From: Brevibacterium antiquum | GTDB lineage: Bacteria > Actinomycetota > Actinomycetes > Actinomycetales > Brevibacteriaceae | NCBI RefSeq assembly: GCF_016107655.1 | Contig: NZ_JABASX010000012.1 | Location: forward strand, 1 to 64,000 | DNA length: 64,000 bases | Reading direction: 5' to 3' | In this document: piece by piece, positions 38,973 to 47,276 of the stretch | Layout: every line of letters starts with the position of its first letter | Numbering within the stretch: position 1 is the stretch's first letter | The notes under the pieces: generated by a model | Told to the model about the DNA's origin: nothing | Seen by the model: the letters and a program-made list of their open reading frames with translations, nothing else | Database searches by the model: none | Position numbers and translations under genes: made by a program

Positions 38973-39575
38973 ATGAGGCTTCTGGGATACACACGAATCA
39001 GCACCGCCGGACAAGATGCGCAGCTCCAAATAGATGCACTCGTCGGTGCTGGAGTCCAGAAACGAGATGTGTTCTCAGATGTGACCTCTGGTAGTAAGAC
39101 GGCAAAACAGCGACCGGGCATGAAGCGACTACTCGAATATGCCGAAGACGGCGACACCGTCGTTGTATGGCGCATCGACCGGCTCGGCCGATCACTTCTC
39201 GACGTGCTGGCAACCGTAAACCTTCTTCGCGACCGGGGCGTGAAGGTCCGTTCCGTCTCAGACAACATCGACCCCGAGACCTCGTCGGGACGAATGATGT
39301 TGGGAATGCTCGCCACCCTGGCCGAATATGAACGTGAACTCATCACCGAACGCGTCAACGCAGGCATCGCCGCAGCCAAGCAGACAGGCACCAAGTTCGG
39401 ACGGCCACCAGTGGACCCAGACGAGACCGCACAGAAGCTCGCGATCGCCGAAGAAGCCCGCGCCAAAGGACGCACCGCTGAAGATGCAGCCCGTTTGGTG
39501 GGATGGTCGAGAGCAACCTTGTACCGACACCGTCAAGCTGACGGCACTCACGACACACTGACTAAACCGGTGTGA
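38973..39575 (+). CDS. tniR: Serine resolvase of a Tn402/Tn552-class transposon
   Basis: The 200-residue protein has the resolvase catalytic domain: YTRISTAGQD with nucleophile S10, VVWRIDRLGRSLLDVLA with the conserved arginines, and EYERELITERVNAGIAAA. A short C-terminal helix-turn-helix follows (AEDAARLVGWSRATLYRH). Resolvases of this size resolve transposition cointegrates at a res site next to their gene. ATG 38973 is chosen over 38925, since resolvases begin one or two residues before this beta-strand. It precedes the transposase gene by 1 nt. Confidence 0.9.
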   Translation: MRLLGYTRISTAGQDAQLQIDALVGAGVQKRDVFSDVTSGSKTAKQRPGMKRLLEYAEDGDTVVVWRIDRLGRSLLDVLATVNLLRDRGVKVRSVSDNIDPETSSGRMMLGMLATLAEYERELITERVNAGIAAAKQTGTKFGRPPVDPDETAQKLAIAEEARAKGRTAEDAARLVGWSRATLYRHRQADGTHDTLTKPV

Positions 39576-39576
39576 G

Positions 39577-40965
39577 GTGGACGGGCCAGAGAAGTGGCGA
39601 ATACTTCGACTACACGTCGAAGACGATATCGCTCTGACAGCTCTCGCCCAAGCGACCGGCCTCGGCTTGCGCACACTGCAACGTTGGCACCAGCTGTATA
39701 AGACTGGCGGGATTGCCGCTCTCGAACCGCAGACCCGACAGGACACTGGATCCAGGCGTACCCATCCTGAGCTTCAAGCGTTCATCGAACGACTCGGCCT
39801 CACCCGCCCACGTCCGAGTATCGCTACTCTCCACCGCTTCACAGTTCAAGAAGCAAAACGAATAGGCAAGGCAGCGCCAAGCTATGGGACGGTCCGCTCA
39901 ATCCTAGAGTGCTTGGATCCGGCCATGGTGACTCTGGCCCTCGACGGCCCTGCTGCATACAGGGACCAGCACGAACTTATATACCGGCACACAGCCGAGC
40001 ATCCCAATGACACCTGGCAGGCAGATCACACAGAACTCGACATCGTCATCACCGATGCCAGTGGACGCCCGGAACGCCCATGGCTGACGACAATCCTCGA
40101 CGACTGCTCCCGAGCAATTTGTGGATACATGGTCTTCACCGGAGCGCCCTCAGCAATGAATACTGCGTTAGCACTCCGGCAGGCGATCTGGCGCAAAGAT
40201 GACCCAGCTTGGGCCATGTGCGGCATCCCTGACGTCCTCCACGTCGACCACGGCAGCGACTTCACCAGCCACCACCTCGATTACACTGCCACCGCGTTGA
40301 AAATCCGGATCATCTACTCAACCATCGCCCGCCCGCAAGGCCGCGGCAAGATCGAGCGCTTCTTCGGCACCCTCAACACCGAGCTCCTCTCCACCCTGCC
40401 CGGATACTCCGGAGGCCACGAGAAAAACCCGTCGCCCGCAATGGACCTGCCCGCACTGGACCAGACGATCGGCGACTTCATCACGACCTACAACGAACGT
40501 CCGCACCGAGAGATCAAAACCAGCCCCAAAGCAGCCTGGATCGGTCAAGGGTGGCTTCCACGAATTCCCGAGACACTGGACGAGCTCGACGGACTGTTGC
40601 TGACAGTGCCTAAACACCGCACCGTCCGCCGCGACGGCATCCACTTTCAAGGCCAACGCTATCTCTCACCCACACTCGCGCCACTCGTCGGGAAACCAGT
40701 GACGATCCGATACGATCCCCGCGACATTTCAGAGATCCGCGTCTACGAACACGACACCCTCATCTGCGTAGCCATCGACCAAACAAACCCGAACCAGCGA
40801 CTCAGCCTCAGAGAAGTCGAATCCGCCCGCAGGATCCGACGCCACCAATTGCGCAAAGACATCAACGAACGCATCCCCAGAATCGCGCACCGGAAAGAAC
40901 TGCAACACACTAACGAACCTTCGCGGCCGCGATCGAAGCTGCGCACCTATGAAGAGGACGAGTAA
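39577..40965 (+). CDS. tniA: DDE transposase (TniA/Mu-A-like, rve core)
   Basis: The 462-residue protein has two N-terminal DNA-binding helix-turn-helix domains (TALAQATGLGLRTLQRWHQL), an integrase-core DDE domain with Asp in WQADHTELDI, Asp in LHVDHGSDF and Glu in GKIERFFG, and a C-terminal Mu-type beta-barrel region. This is the TniA/Tn552 p480 type. The start is GTG 39577, immediately after the resolvase stop. Its stop overlaps the start of the ATPase gene (TAATG). Together the three genes form a complete tni module without tniQ. Confidence 0.9.
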   Translation: MDGPEKWRILRLHVEDDIALTALAQATGLGLRTLQRWHQLYKTGGIAALEPQTRQDTGSRRTHPELQAFIERLGLTRPRPSIATLHRFTVQEAKRIGKAAPSYGTVRSILECLDPAMVTLALDGPAAYRDQHELIYRHTAEHPNDTWQADHTELDIVITDASGRPERPWLTTILDDCSRAICGYMVFTGAPSAMNTALALRQAIWRKDDPAWAMCGIPDVLHVDHGSDFTSHHLDYTATALKIRIIYSTIARPQGRGKIERFFGTLNTELLSTLPGYSGGHEKNPSPAMDLPALDQTIGDFITTYNERPHREIKTSPKAAWIGQGWLPRIPETLDELDGLLLTVPKHRTVRRDGIHFQGQRYLSPTLAPLVGKPVTIRYDPRDISEIRVYEHDTLICVAIDQTNPNQRLSLREVESARRIRRHQLRKDINERIPRIAHRKELQHTNEPSRPRSKLRTYEEDE

Positions 40966-41774
40966 TGGCACGAGAATTCATCATCACCAAGGAACATCGC
41001 CGCTTCAAAGAATTCGCCACAGCAGTACGCAAAGACAAAACAATCGGCATCTGCCACGGTGAAGCAGGTGTCGGCAAGACACTCTCAGCCCGACGATACG
41101 CCCACTGGGATGAAGTCGGCACTTTCGTCGACGAATGGGGACCACGTAGCGAAGACGACGCGAAAGTCCACGCCACCGCCCACCGGTCTCGAACCATTTT
41201 CTACACCCCTGAAGTTCTGCCTCGGCACAAGCAGATCATGACCGACATCCAACATTTACAGATGCGGGTCGGAATCTGCATTGACGAACACTTACGCACG
41301 ATTGGAAAGGTCACCGGCTTCCGTGTTGGAGACGTAACGAAACTAGTGGAACTGGTCATCATCGACGAAGCAGAACGACTGACCCCAACGTCTCTGGAAC
41401 TTCTTCGCGATGAGCATGACCGGCACGAATTGGCAATCATCTTCATCGGCATGCCCGGAATCGATCAACGATTTCGCCACTACCCACAGCTGTACTCACG
41501 CCTCGGGTTTTCCCACATCTACCGTTCGCTCGGCCGCGATGAACTCCTTTTCGTCCTCGAACGCCAGTGGAAACGCTTGGGGGTGACTCTCGATATGGAT
41601 GACTTCACCGACGCCCAAGCCGTGGCCGCTATCGAGAGAATCACGCGTGGCAACTTCCGTTTGCTTGAACGACTCTTCCCGCAGATCCGGCGAGTCATGA
41701 GGATCAACCAACTCGAGACCGTCACCGATGATGTCGTTGAGGCAGCCGCGAGCATCCTCGTCATCGGCAATTAG
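40965..41774 (+). CDS. tniB: TniB-type AAA+ transposition ATPase
   Basis: The 269-residue protein has a Walker A GEAGVGKTLSA near residues 31-41 and Walker B LVIIDEAERL near 128-137, followed by FIGMPGIDQRF, a typical MuB/IstB/TniB sensor region. Such ATPases bind target DNA and direct the transposase to it. It overlaps tniA by one base. No tniQ follows. The next genes are a CmtR-type regulator and cadD. Confidence 0.9.
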   Translation: MAREFIITKEHRRFKEFATAVRKDKTIGICHGEAGVGKTLSARRYAHWDEVGTFVDEWGPRSEDDAKVHATAHRSRTIFYTPEVLPRHKQIMTDIQHLQMRVGICIDEHLRTIGKVTGFRVGDVTKLVELVIIDEAERLTPTSLELLRDEHDRHELAIIFIGMPGIDQRFRHYPQLYSRLGFSHIYRSLGRDELLFVLERQWKRLGVTLDMDDFTDAQAVAAIERITRGNFRLLERLFPQIRRVMRINQLETVTDDVVEAAASILVIGN

Positions 41775-41925
41775 CATCGTCAGCCTTGCGGCGAATATTC
41801 GACGGGCAGTTGAAGCTCGGCTAAGCCCAGGGGTAAGTGTCGTGCTATAGGAATGCCGCCATCCTCTACTGACAGAAGACCGCCGTTTATCGTCGAAACT
41901 CACAACTGTTGCCTCTCGCCTTGAT

Positions 41926-42258
41926 GTGATGAATCGATTGGGTCGAGCGATGGCCGACGCAACGCGGTCAAGAATCCTGTTGATGTTGCTGGAGGAACCG
42001 AGGTACCCGGCTGAACTTGCCCAGTTCCTGGGCTTGACTCGTTCGAATGTGTCGAACCATCTGGGGTGTCTGCGGGACTGTGGCATCGTCGTCGCTGAGC
42101 TGCAGGGACGACGGACTCGTTATGAGATCGTCGACGCTCACCTGACCCGGGCTCTGAACGCGTTGGTCGAGACCACTCTGGCTGTAGACGAGCATGCGCC
42201 CTGTTTGGACCCGGAGTGCTCAATCACCGGGTGCCAGGCCCCGAAGCAGGCGGCGTGA
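41926..42258 (+). CDS. cmtR: CmtR-type ArsR-family metal sensor, second copy
   Basis: The 110-residue product matches the CmtR at 32545-32925 along the winged helix and carries the same cysteine sites (LGCLRDCG, HAPCLDPEC, ITGCQ). The start is doubtful. GTG 41926 and ATG 41929 are the first start codons, but the reading frame upstream (back to 41851) still encodes a matching stretch (KLTTVASRLDVMN) where the other copy has its Met. The original start seems to have been lost, perhaps through the insertion that placed the tni module upstream. It precedes cadD and should control it in response to Cd or Pb. Confidence 0.8.
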   Translation: MMNRLGRAMADATRSRILLMLLEEPRYPAELAQFLGLTRSNVSNHLGCLRDCGIVVAELQGRRTRYEIVDAHLTRALNALVETTLAVDEHAPCLDPECSITGCQAPKQAA

Positions 42259-42312
42259 GCGCTGCTCTGCCCCAGTATTTTCACCAGCGCTTCACTGAAA
42301 GTAGTTCTAAAC

Positions 42313-42912
42313 TTGCTCACTGCGATCTTGCAGGCCATCGGGCTGTTCATCGTCACCAGCATTGATGACCTCATCGTGCTGTCTCTGTTCTTCGCCCGCG
42401 GGGCGGGGTCCCGCGGGACAACGTGGAGAATTCTGCTGGGGCATTACGTGGGATTTGGAGCCATCCTGTTGGCCTCGGTCACCGTCGCGCTGGCAGCCCG
42501 AAGCTTTCTTCCCGAAGGACTGCTTCCCTACTTTGGGCTGATTCCCCTGCTGCTGGGCCTCTACATGGCCTGGAAAGCCTGGCGTGGCGATGCCGAAGAC
42601 GATGATGGCCAGGAGAGAGTCGCCGGAAAGAGGATCAGTGCACTGACCGTAGCGGGGGTCACCTTCGCCAACGGTGGTGACAATATCGGCGTCTACGTGC
42701 CCGTGTTCGCTACCGTCAGCACAAGCTCCCTGATGGTCTACGGCATCGTCTTCTTCGTGTTGATCGCTGTGCTGGTGTTCCTGGCGAAGTTCATTGCCAC
42801 CCGCAAACCGATCGCTGAAGTCTTGGAGCGCTGGGAACACATCCTGTTTCCAGTGGTGCTGATCGGCCTGGGCTTGGTCATCCTCATCGAAGGCGGCGCT
42901 TTCGGCCTCTAA
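42313..42912 (+). CDS. cadD: CadD-family cadmium resistance transporter
   Basis: The 199-residue membrane protein has about five helices and the CadD features: LFIVTSIDDLIVLSLFFARG near residues 11-30, then GVTFANGGDNIGVYVPVFA with conserved acidic and Asn residues inside helices. Staphylococcal CadD gives cadmium resistance. The start is TTG 42313 with no clear ribosome site. The frame is open back to the regulator's stop, so the real start could lie slightly upstream. It follows cmtR copy 2 by 54 nt and is presumably regulated by it. Confidence 0.85.
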   Translation: MLTAILQAIGLFIVTSIDDLIVLSLFFARGAGSRGTTWRILLGHYVGFGAILLASVTVALAARSFLPEGLLPYFGLIPLLLGLYMAWKAWRGDAEDDDGQERVAGKRISALTVAGVTFANGGDNIGVYVPVFATVSTSSLMVYGIVFFVLIAVLVFLAKFIATRKPIAEVLERWEHILFPVVLIGLGLVILIEGGAFGL

Positions 42913-42974
42913 AACAATTCGCCCAACGAAAGCACCTTGATCGAACTATTCGAGATGATCTTCTACGTCGTGTG

Positions 42975-43364
42975 TCATAGGTAACTGCAGATTTGTTCGG
43001 GGTCACAGTCGTTGGGGTTGCCGGCGGTGGCGATGTGGTGGTGCTGGGCGACGGTGGCGCGCAGCGCGCTCAGAGCGGCGATCTGCTCATCAAGGTCGGC
43101 GAGCTGCTGGTGCAGTGTCTCGCGCACATGAGCACACGGTGTCTGCCCGGTCTCGTGCAGGGCCAGGATTTCCCGCACCTGGGATAGGCTCAGGCCTGCT
43201 CTGCGGCCGCGGGTGATGAATCCCAGTCGGTGCAGGATCTCGGGGTGGTAGTCCCGGTAGCCGTTGGCAGAGCGGGCCGGGGCCGGCAGCAGGTCGATCT
43301 CCTCGTAGAATCGCACAGCCTTGGTGCTGACCCCGGCGGCATTGGCGACTTCTCCGATCCGCAT
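42975..43364 (-). CDS. merR: MerR-family mercury-type regulator
   Basis: The 129-residue protein has the MerR winged helix (MRIGEVANAAGVSTKAVRFY), a dimerisation helix and cysteines C77 (QTPCAHV), C120 and C126 (NDCDPEQIC). This three-cysteine pattern recalls the Hg site of MerR (C82, C117, C126), with different spacing, and the neighbouring merA supports Hg sensing. ATG 43364 with AAGGAGGAG upstream is chosen over the in-frame start at 43403. It is divergent from merA and should twist the 43429-43452 spacer to switch the promoter on. Confidence 0.85.
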   Translation of the reverse strand: MRIGEVANAAGVSTKAVRFYEEIDLLPAPARSANGYRDYHPEILHRLGFITRGRRAGLSLSQVREILALHETGQTPCAHVRETLHQQLADLDEQIAALSALRATVAQHHHIATAGNPNDCDPEQICSYL

Positions 43365-43426
43365 CGGCTCCTCCTTGCCTTCCAGTACGAGCCTTGGCCG
43401 CATCGCACCGAGGCCTCTGCACGGTC

Positions 43427-43458
43427 TTGACCTTCCACCCTAGTGGAAGGTCCACACT
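43427..43458 (+). promoter_or_regulatory. MerR-type merA promoter-operator
   Basis: A -35 TTGACC (43427-43432) and a weak -10 CACACT (43453-43458) are separated by 20 nt. This overlong spacing is diagnostic of MerR-activated promoters. The spacer holds the dyad GACCTTCCAC-CCTA-GTGGAAGGTC (43429-43452). Confidence 0.8.
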
Positions 43459-43531
43459 GAGGGCAGCGCCGGCCGATCGGTTGCGCGAAGCGTCCGCACA
43501 TTTCCGATGTGCGCCGAGGAGGAAGAGCAGA

Positions 43532-44974
43532 ATGTCAGGTATGTCGTCACAAGATGTGGATCTGGCGATCCTCGGCTCCGGCAGTGGTGCGTTCGCCGCC
43601 GCGATCCGGGCCACCACCCTGGGAAAGACCGTACTCATGGTCGAACGCGGCACCGTGGGTGGCACCTGCGTGAACACCGGCTGCGTGCCCTCGAAAGCGC
43701 TGTTGGCCGCCGCCGAGGCACGCCACACCGCCGCCGACGCCGACCGGTTTCCCGGCATCAGCGCTACCACCGGACCAGTCGACATGCCAGAGCTGATCGA
43801 AGGCAAGCAAACGCTGGTGGAGGGGATGCGCACCGAGAAGTATCTGGACCTGATGACCGATTACGGGTGGCAGCTGCGTCAGGGGCAGGCCTCCTTCACC
43901 GGCAGCCAGCAGGACCCGGCGCTGCAGATCACCACCGACGACGGGGCGGTAGAGACAGTGCACTCTTCCCATTACCTGGTCGCGACCGGATCTACCCCCA
44001 CCATCCCGGAGATCGAAGGCCTCGACGGGGTCGACTACCTCACCTCGGCCACAGCGATGGAACTGGACGAGGTCCCGGCATCGATGCTGGTGGTCGGCGG
44101 GGGCTACGTGGGGCTGGAACAGGCCCAGCTCTTCGCCAGGCTGGGCACTCAGGTCACCATGCTGGTCCGGTCCCGGCTGGCCTCGACCGAGGAACCCGAA
44201 GCACACGAGGTGCTGGCCGAGGTGTTCGCCCATGAAGGTATCGAAGTGGTCCCACGTGCGCTCATCACCAAAGTGACCACCGATTCCAGTAACGACGAGG
44301 TCATGGTCACCGCCACCGTGGACGGAGACGAGCAGACCTTCACAGCTCAGCAGCTGCTGGTAGCCACCGGGCGTCACGCGGTCACCGGCGGCCTGAACCT
44401 GGACACAGTGGGAGTGGCCACCGGAGTCCGCGGTGAAGTCCTCATCGACGAGACCCTGGCCACCAGCAACCACCGGATCTGGGCCGCTGGGGACGTCACC
44501 GGTCATCCACAATTCGTCTACGCAGCCTCAGCCCACGGTGGCCTGGCAGCAGAGAACATGTTCACCAACACCAAACGCAGCCTCGATTACACAACCCTTC
44601 CCCGAGTCACTTTCACCTCACCGAATCTGGCCGCGGTGGGCATGACCGACGCACAAGCCCAGGCAGCCGGATACCGATGTCAATGCCGGGTGCTGCCGCT
44701 AGAGTACGTGCCCCGGGCGATGGTCAACCGCGACATCCGCGGCTTCATCAAAATCGTCGCCGATGCCGACAACGACCGCATCCTAGGAATCACCGCCGTC
44801 GCCAAAGAGGCCGCCGACCTCGCTGCCACCGGGGTCTACATCATCCAAGCCGCAATGACCCTCGACCAGGTAGCCAACCTATGGAGCCCCTACCTAACCA
44901 TGGCCGAAGGCATCAAAATCGCAGCCCAATCCTTCACCACCGACGTCAGCAAACTCTCCTGCTGCGCCGCCTGA
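43532..44974 (+). CDS. merA: Mercuric reductase MerA
   Basis: The 480-residue flavoprotein has the FAD motif ILGSGSGAFAAA, the redox-active pair C46/C51 in GTCVNTGCVPSK, an NADPH motif VVGGGYVGLEQAQ, and the C-terminal vicinal pair C477-C478 (KLSCCAA) that passes Hg(II) to the active site. It reduces Hg(II) to volatile Hg(0) in the cytosol. It lacks the N-terminal heavy-metal domain of long MerA forms. ATG 43532 lies behind GAGGAGGAAG. No merT, merP or merC transporter accompanies it, so ion entry must use another path. Confidence 0.95.
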   Translation: MSGMSSQDVDLAILGSGSGAFAAAIRATTLGKTVLMVERGTVGGTCVNTGCVPSKALLAAAEARHTAADADRFPGISATTGPVDMPELIEGKQTLVEGMRTEKYLDLMTDYGWQLRQGQASFTGSQQDPALQITTDDGAVETVHSSHYLVATGSTPTIPEIEGLDGVDYLTSATAMELDEVPASMLVVGGGYVGLEQAQLFARLGTQVTMLVRSRLASTEEPEAHEVLAEVFAHEGIEVVPRALITKVTTDSSNDEVMVTATVDGDEQTFTAQQLLVATGRHAVTGGLNLDTVGVATGVRGEVLIDETLATSNHRIWAAGDVTGHPQFVYAASAHGGLAAENMFTNTKRSLDYTTLPRVTFTSPNLAAVGMTDAQAQAAGYRCQCRVLPLEYVPRAMVNRDIRGFIKIVADADNDRILGITAVAKEAADLAATGVYIIQAAMTLDQVANLWSPYLTMAEGIKIAAQSFTTDVSKLSCCAA

Positions 44975-45074
44975 ACCAAACCTATCGACCAGTAGCAAGA
45001 CTGCCCCCGACCGCCAAACGAAGCTGCGAAAAACCGCCACACGAAGTTAAGAGTCACAGCGAAGACGTCTCTTC

Positions 45075-45208
45075 TGTCATCTTCTGAAGTCGACTGCACG
45101 TCCAGCCTCGTGTTCTTGGGGTTGCGCAGTCGGCTATTGAATACTGGCATTTCAGCGCTTGTGTACACACGGCCGCGCATCTTCAGAAGTCACCTGCGCA
45201 AAACGACA
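45075..45208. repeat. Tn402/Tn5053-type transposon end region
   Basis: The left side starts TGTCATCTTCTGAAGTCGAC (45075), followed by TGCAC. The right side ends in GACA at 45208 and, read on the other strand, begins TGTCGTTTTGCGCAGG then TGACTTCTGAAG. TGTC termini with TTCnGAAG...CTGCrC repeats are typical of TniA-bound ends of Tn402/Tn5053-like elements. These may be the right end of the tni-cad-mer transposon, abutting the end of another element that includes the next resolvase. Confidence 0.6.
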
Positions 45209-45267
45209 CTATTCAGATGAGTGTGAGTTTCAAAGGTAGATGGCGGTCGTTGAACTACCGGGACTGC

Positions 45268-45849
45268 CTATTCCACGAGTACGCGTGCTCGCCGGTAGAG
45301 CGTGGCTCTGGACATTCCGAGATCTCGTGCGACTTGCGCTGCCGGTTCACCGCCCTCGACTAGGCGAATCGCCTTACGGATTTGGCTGTCTGTGATTCGG
45401 CGGGGCCGGCCTCCGAGGTCGAGGCCGGCGTCACGGCGTTTTCTGATGGAGTCGGTCACTCGCTCCCGTTTGATCTCGTGTTCCATCTGGGCCAGCGCGG
45501 CCATGATCGTATACAGCATCGACCCCATTGGGGTTGCCGTGTCGACATCGCCGCCGCCAAGGTTGAGAACACGCAAACCCGTACCCCGGTTCCGAAGCTC
45601 GTCAGCGAATGCGAGCATGTTCTGGGTCGACCGACCGAGCCTATCGAGGGTGGTAATGACGAGAGTGTCTCCGTCGATGAGTGCTTCGAGCGCGCGGTCA
45701 AACTCAGGGCGTGAGGCCCGAGCTCCCGAAACTCCGTGATCGATATAGAGATCATCTCGCCGGACTCCGGCAGCAAGGAGGTCGGCCCGTTGTCGATCGG
45801 TAGATTGGTCGCGAGTTGATACGCGCGCATATCCGATGAGTTTCGCCAC
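45268..45849 (-). CDS. Serine resolvase/invertase
   Basis: The 193-residue protein has the catalytic domain with S11 in YARVSTRDQS, TTLDRLGRSTQNMLAF and LAQMEHEIKRERV, then a helix-turn-helix (AAQVARDLGMSRATLYRRA). It belongs to the Tn3-type resolvase or DNA invertase group and is distinct from the tniR protein at 38973. ATG 45849 is the first start. Its upstream region (45862-46031) contains repeated TGTCTCGTA-type half-sites and a long perfect palindrome, a likely res site. No matching transposase is near, so it may be the remains of a transposon carried next to the mer unit. Confidence 0.88.
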   Translation of the reverse strand: MAKLIGYARVSTRDQSTDRQRADLLAAGVRRDDLYIDHGVSGARASRPEFDRALEALIDGDTLVITTLDRLGRSTQNMLAFADELRNRGTGLRVLNLGGGDVDTATPMGSMLYTIMAALAQMEHEIKRERVTDSIRKRRDAGLDLGGRPRRITDSQIRKAIRLVEGGEPAAQVARDLGMSRATLYRRARVLVE

Positions 45850-46481
45850 GGTGCTCCAATGTGTCTCGTAACTAGCGGTGAGTACACCAATTCGTTCAAC
45901 AGGTTACAAGACATAGTTGCAAGAATCGCTTGCCTGGCTAGCAACGCCTGAAATCCACGGAACTCAGGGCAGCGTGGAAGTCCCAGATCCCAGCACCAAT
46001 GAGACGTCTCGTATCCCTAGGGATACGAGACAACTAGTAAGCTCCAGCAGCTGCATCACATCCGATTGCAGCTTCCGTTTCAATCAGCGGAGGTCTCTGT
46101 TGACTTCCCGACGCTTTTCCAACGTTCCCGAGAAGATGCGAATCTAAGGTAGTCGTTCTGCGAAGCGAATGACCACCTTGAAAAGCCACTCCATCAATGC
46201 GCCCTTAGGTATGCCTCTGAGGCCGATATGACAGGGAAGTTCACCTCTTTCCCTCGAGCCAAGCCTCGAATTCCTAAGACACATAATGCCCGAGTGCCCC
46301 GACACCTCTCCGTCTCGTAACCCCTGGTATCCAAGACTCTGTGAAGGGGCGGAACTCAACCAGAGATGGATGAGCGCAGAGCCTCTTCGCGCACAGTGGA
46401 ATTGACAGTGAGAATGCGTGCTTGTGGAGTCCGTGGGTGGCTCAGCGCTCTTTCGTTATATTCAGCTTTTCTGCCACCCGG
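45850..46481. other. Non-coding stretch with probable resolvase recombination site
   Basis: Besides the palindrome at 46006-46031 and the half-site TGTCTCGTA at 45862-45870, I see no gene. Open frames here are short and lack ribosome sites. Confidence 0.4.
46006..46031. repeat. 26-bp perfect palindrome, candidate res subsite
   Basis: Two 13-nt arms (GTCTCGTATCCCT and its complement) meet with no spacer. The arm shares GTCTCGTA with 45863-45870, closer to the resolvase start. Inverted half-sites in this position are typical of serine resolvase binding sites. Confidence 0.6.
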
Positions 46482-46501
46482 CCACCGAGAGAGTGCGGTG
46501 G
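46482..46501 (-). terminator. Possible terminator after the TauE-like gene
   Basis: CCACCG and CGGTGG pair around 8 nt immediately beyond the tauE-like stop. The T-run is poor, so this is a weak call. Confidence 0.35.
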
Positions 46502-46505
46502 TCTT

Positions 46506-47276
46506 TCAATTAACGATACTGACAATTGTACTGGTCATAACCGTGGCAGCAACGATGAACACGAGGCTGGCAAAAGCGATGCGGACGTGTTTGTTGTTGA
46601 GTTTGTGTGCCACACGTCCAGCAACGAGTGAGCCGATGATCGCGGGTATCGCGAATGCCAGGGTAGTGATCCAATCGGGACTGTATCCAGCAGCGTGGGC
46701 AGTGAAGCCGGCCGCAGAGTTAATCGCGATGATGATCAGTGATGTCCCGACGGCCTGAGCCATGGACAACCCCAGAAAGATTGTCAATGCGGGAACGATG
46801 AGGAAGCCTCCGCCGACGCCAAGCAGCCCGGTTAAAAACCCGATTCCCAACCCCACAGTCAAAGACTGCAGAAGGTGACTTCGCAGAAAGGAGTTTCTGC
46901 CAGTCTCGTCACGGCTGGCTGTCTCTCGGACGGGTGAGAGCATGCGGATTCCTGCAGCGATCATGATGACTGCGAAGGCGAGCATTAGCACGGTGTCGTT
47001 GACGAGACGGCCAACGGCAGCACCTGCCCACGCCGCTGGGATTCCGGCGGCTCCCACTCGAAGGGCTATCCGCCAGCTGATACCGGTACGAATACGAGGG
47101 AGTACGGCCGCGATTGAGGAGGCTCCGACGACGAGTAGGGCGGAAGGGATCGCTTCGTGGGTGCTCATCCCCACCCCGTAGACCAGGGCGGGGACGGCGA
47201 TGATGGAACCGCCGGCCCCGACCAGGCCGAGAACGCCTCCAACCAGGAGACCCAGTACCAGTGCGGCGGCGATCAC
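46506..47276 (-). CDS. TauE/SafE-family sulfite or sulfonate exporter
   Basis: The 256-residue membrane protein has about eight helices and the family's paired glycine-rich repeats (GVLGLVGAGGSIIAVPALVY near residue 14, then GLLGVGGGFLIVPALTIF near 140). TauE/SafE proteins move sulfite or organosulfonates out of the cell. In cst-like operons the member is thought to export the sulfite or thiosulfate formed by persulfide oxidation. The start is GTG 47276, overlapping the stop of the rhodanese gene (GTGA), so it is translated from the same message. Confidence 0.85.
   Translation of the reverse strand: MIAAALVLGLLVGGVLGLVGAGGSIIAVPALVYGVGMSTHEAIPSALLVVGASSIAAVLPRIRTGISWRIALRVGAAGIPAAWAGAAVGRLVNDTVLMLAFAVIMIAAGIRMLSPVRETASRDETGRNSFLRSHLLQSLTVGLGIGFLTGLLGVGGGFLIVPALTIFLGLSMAQAVGTSLIIIAINSAAGFTAHAAGYSPDWITTLAFAIPAIIGSLVAGRVAHKLNNKHVRIAFASLVFIVAATVMTSTIVSIVN

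Noticed and set aside
45075..45208. Independent 134-bp miniature element (MITE)
   Set aside because: Possible, but the end motifs are better explained as ends of larger tni-type elements next to the mer genes and the resolvase. No second copy was seen in the window.
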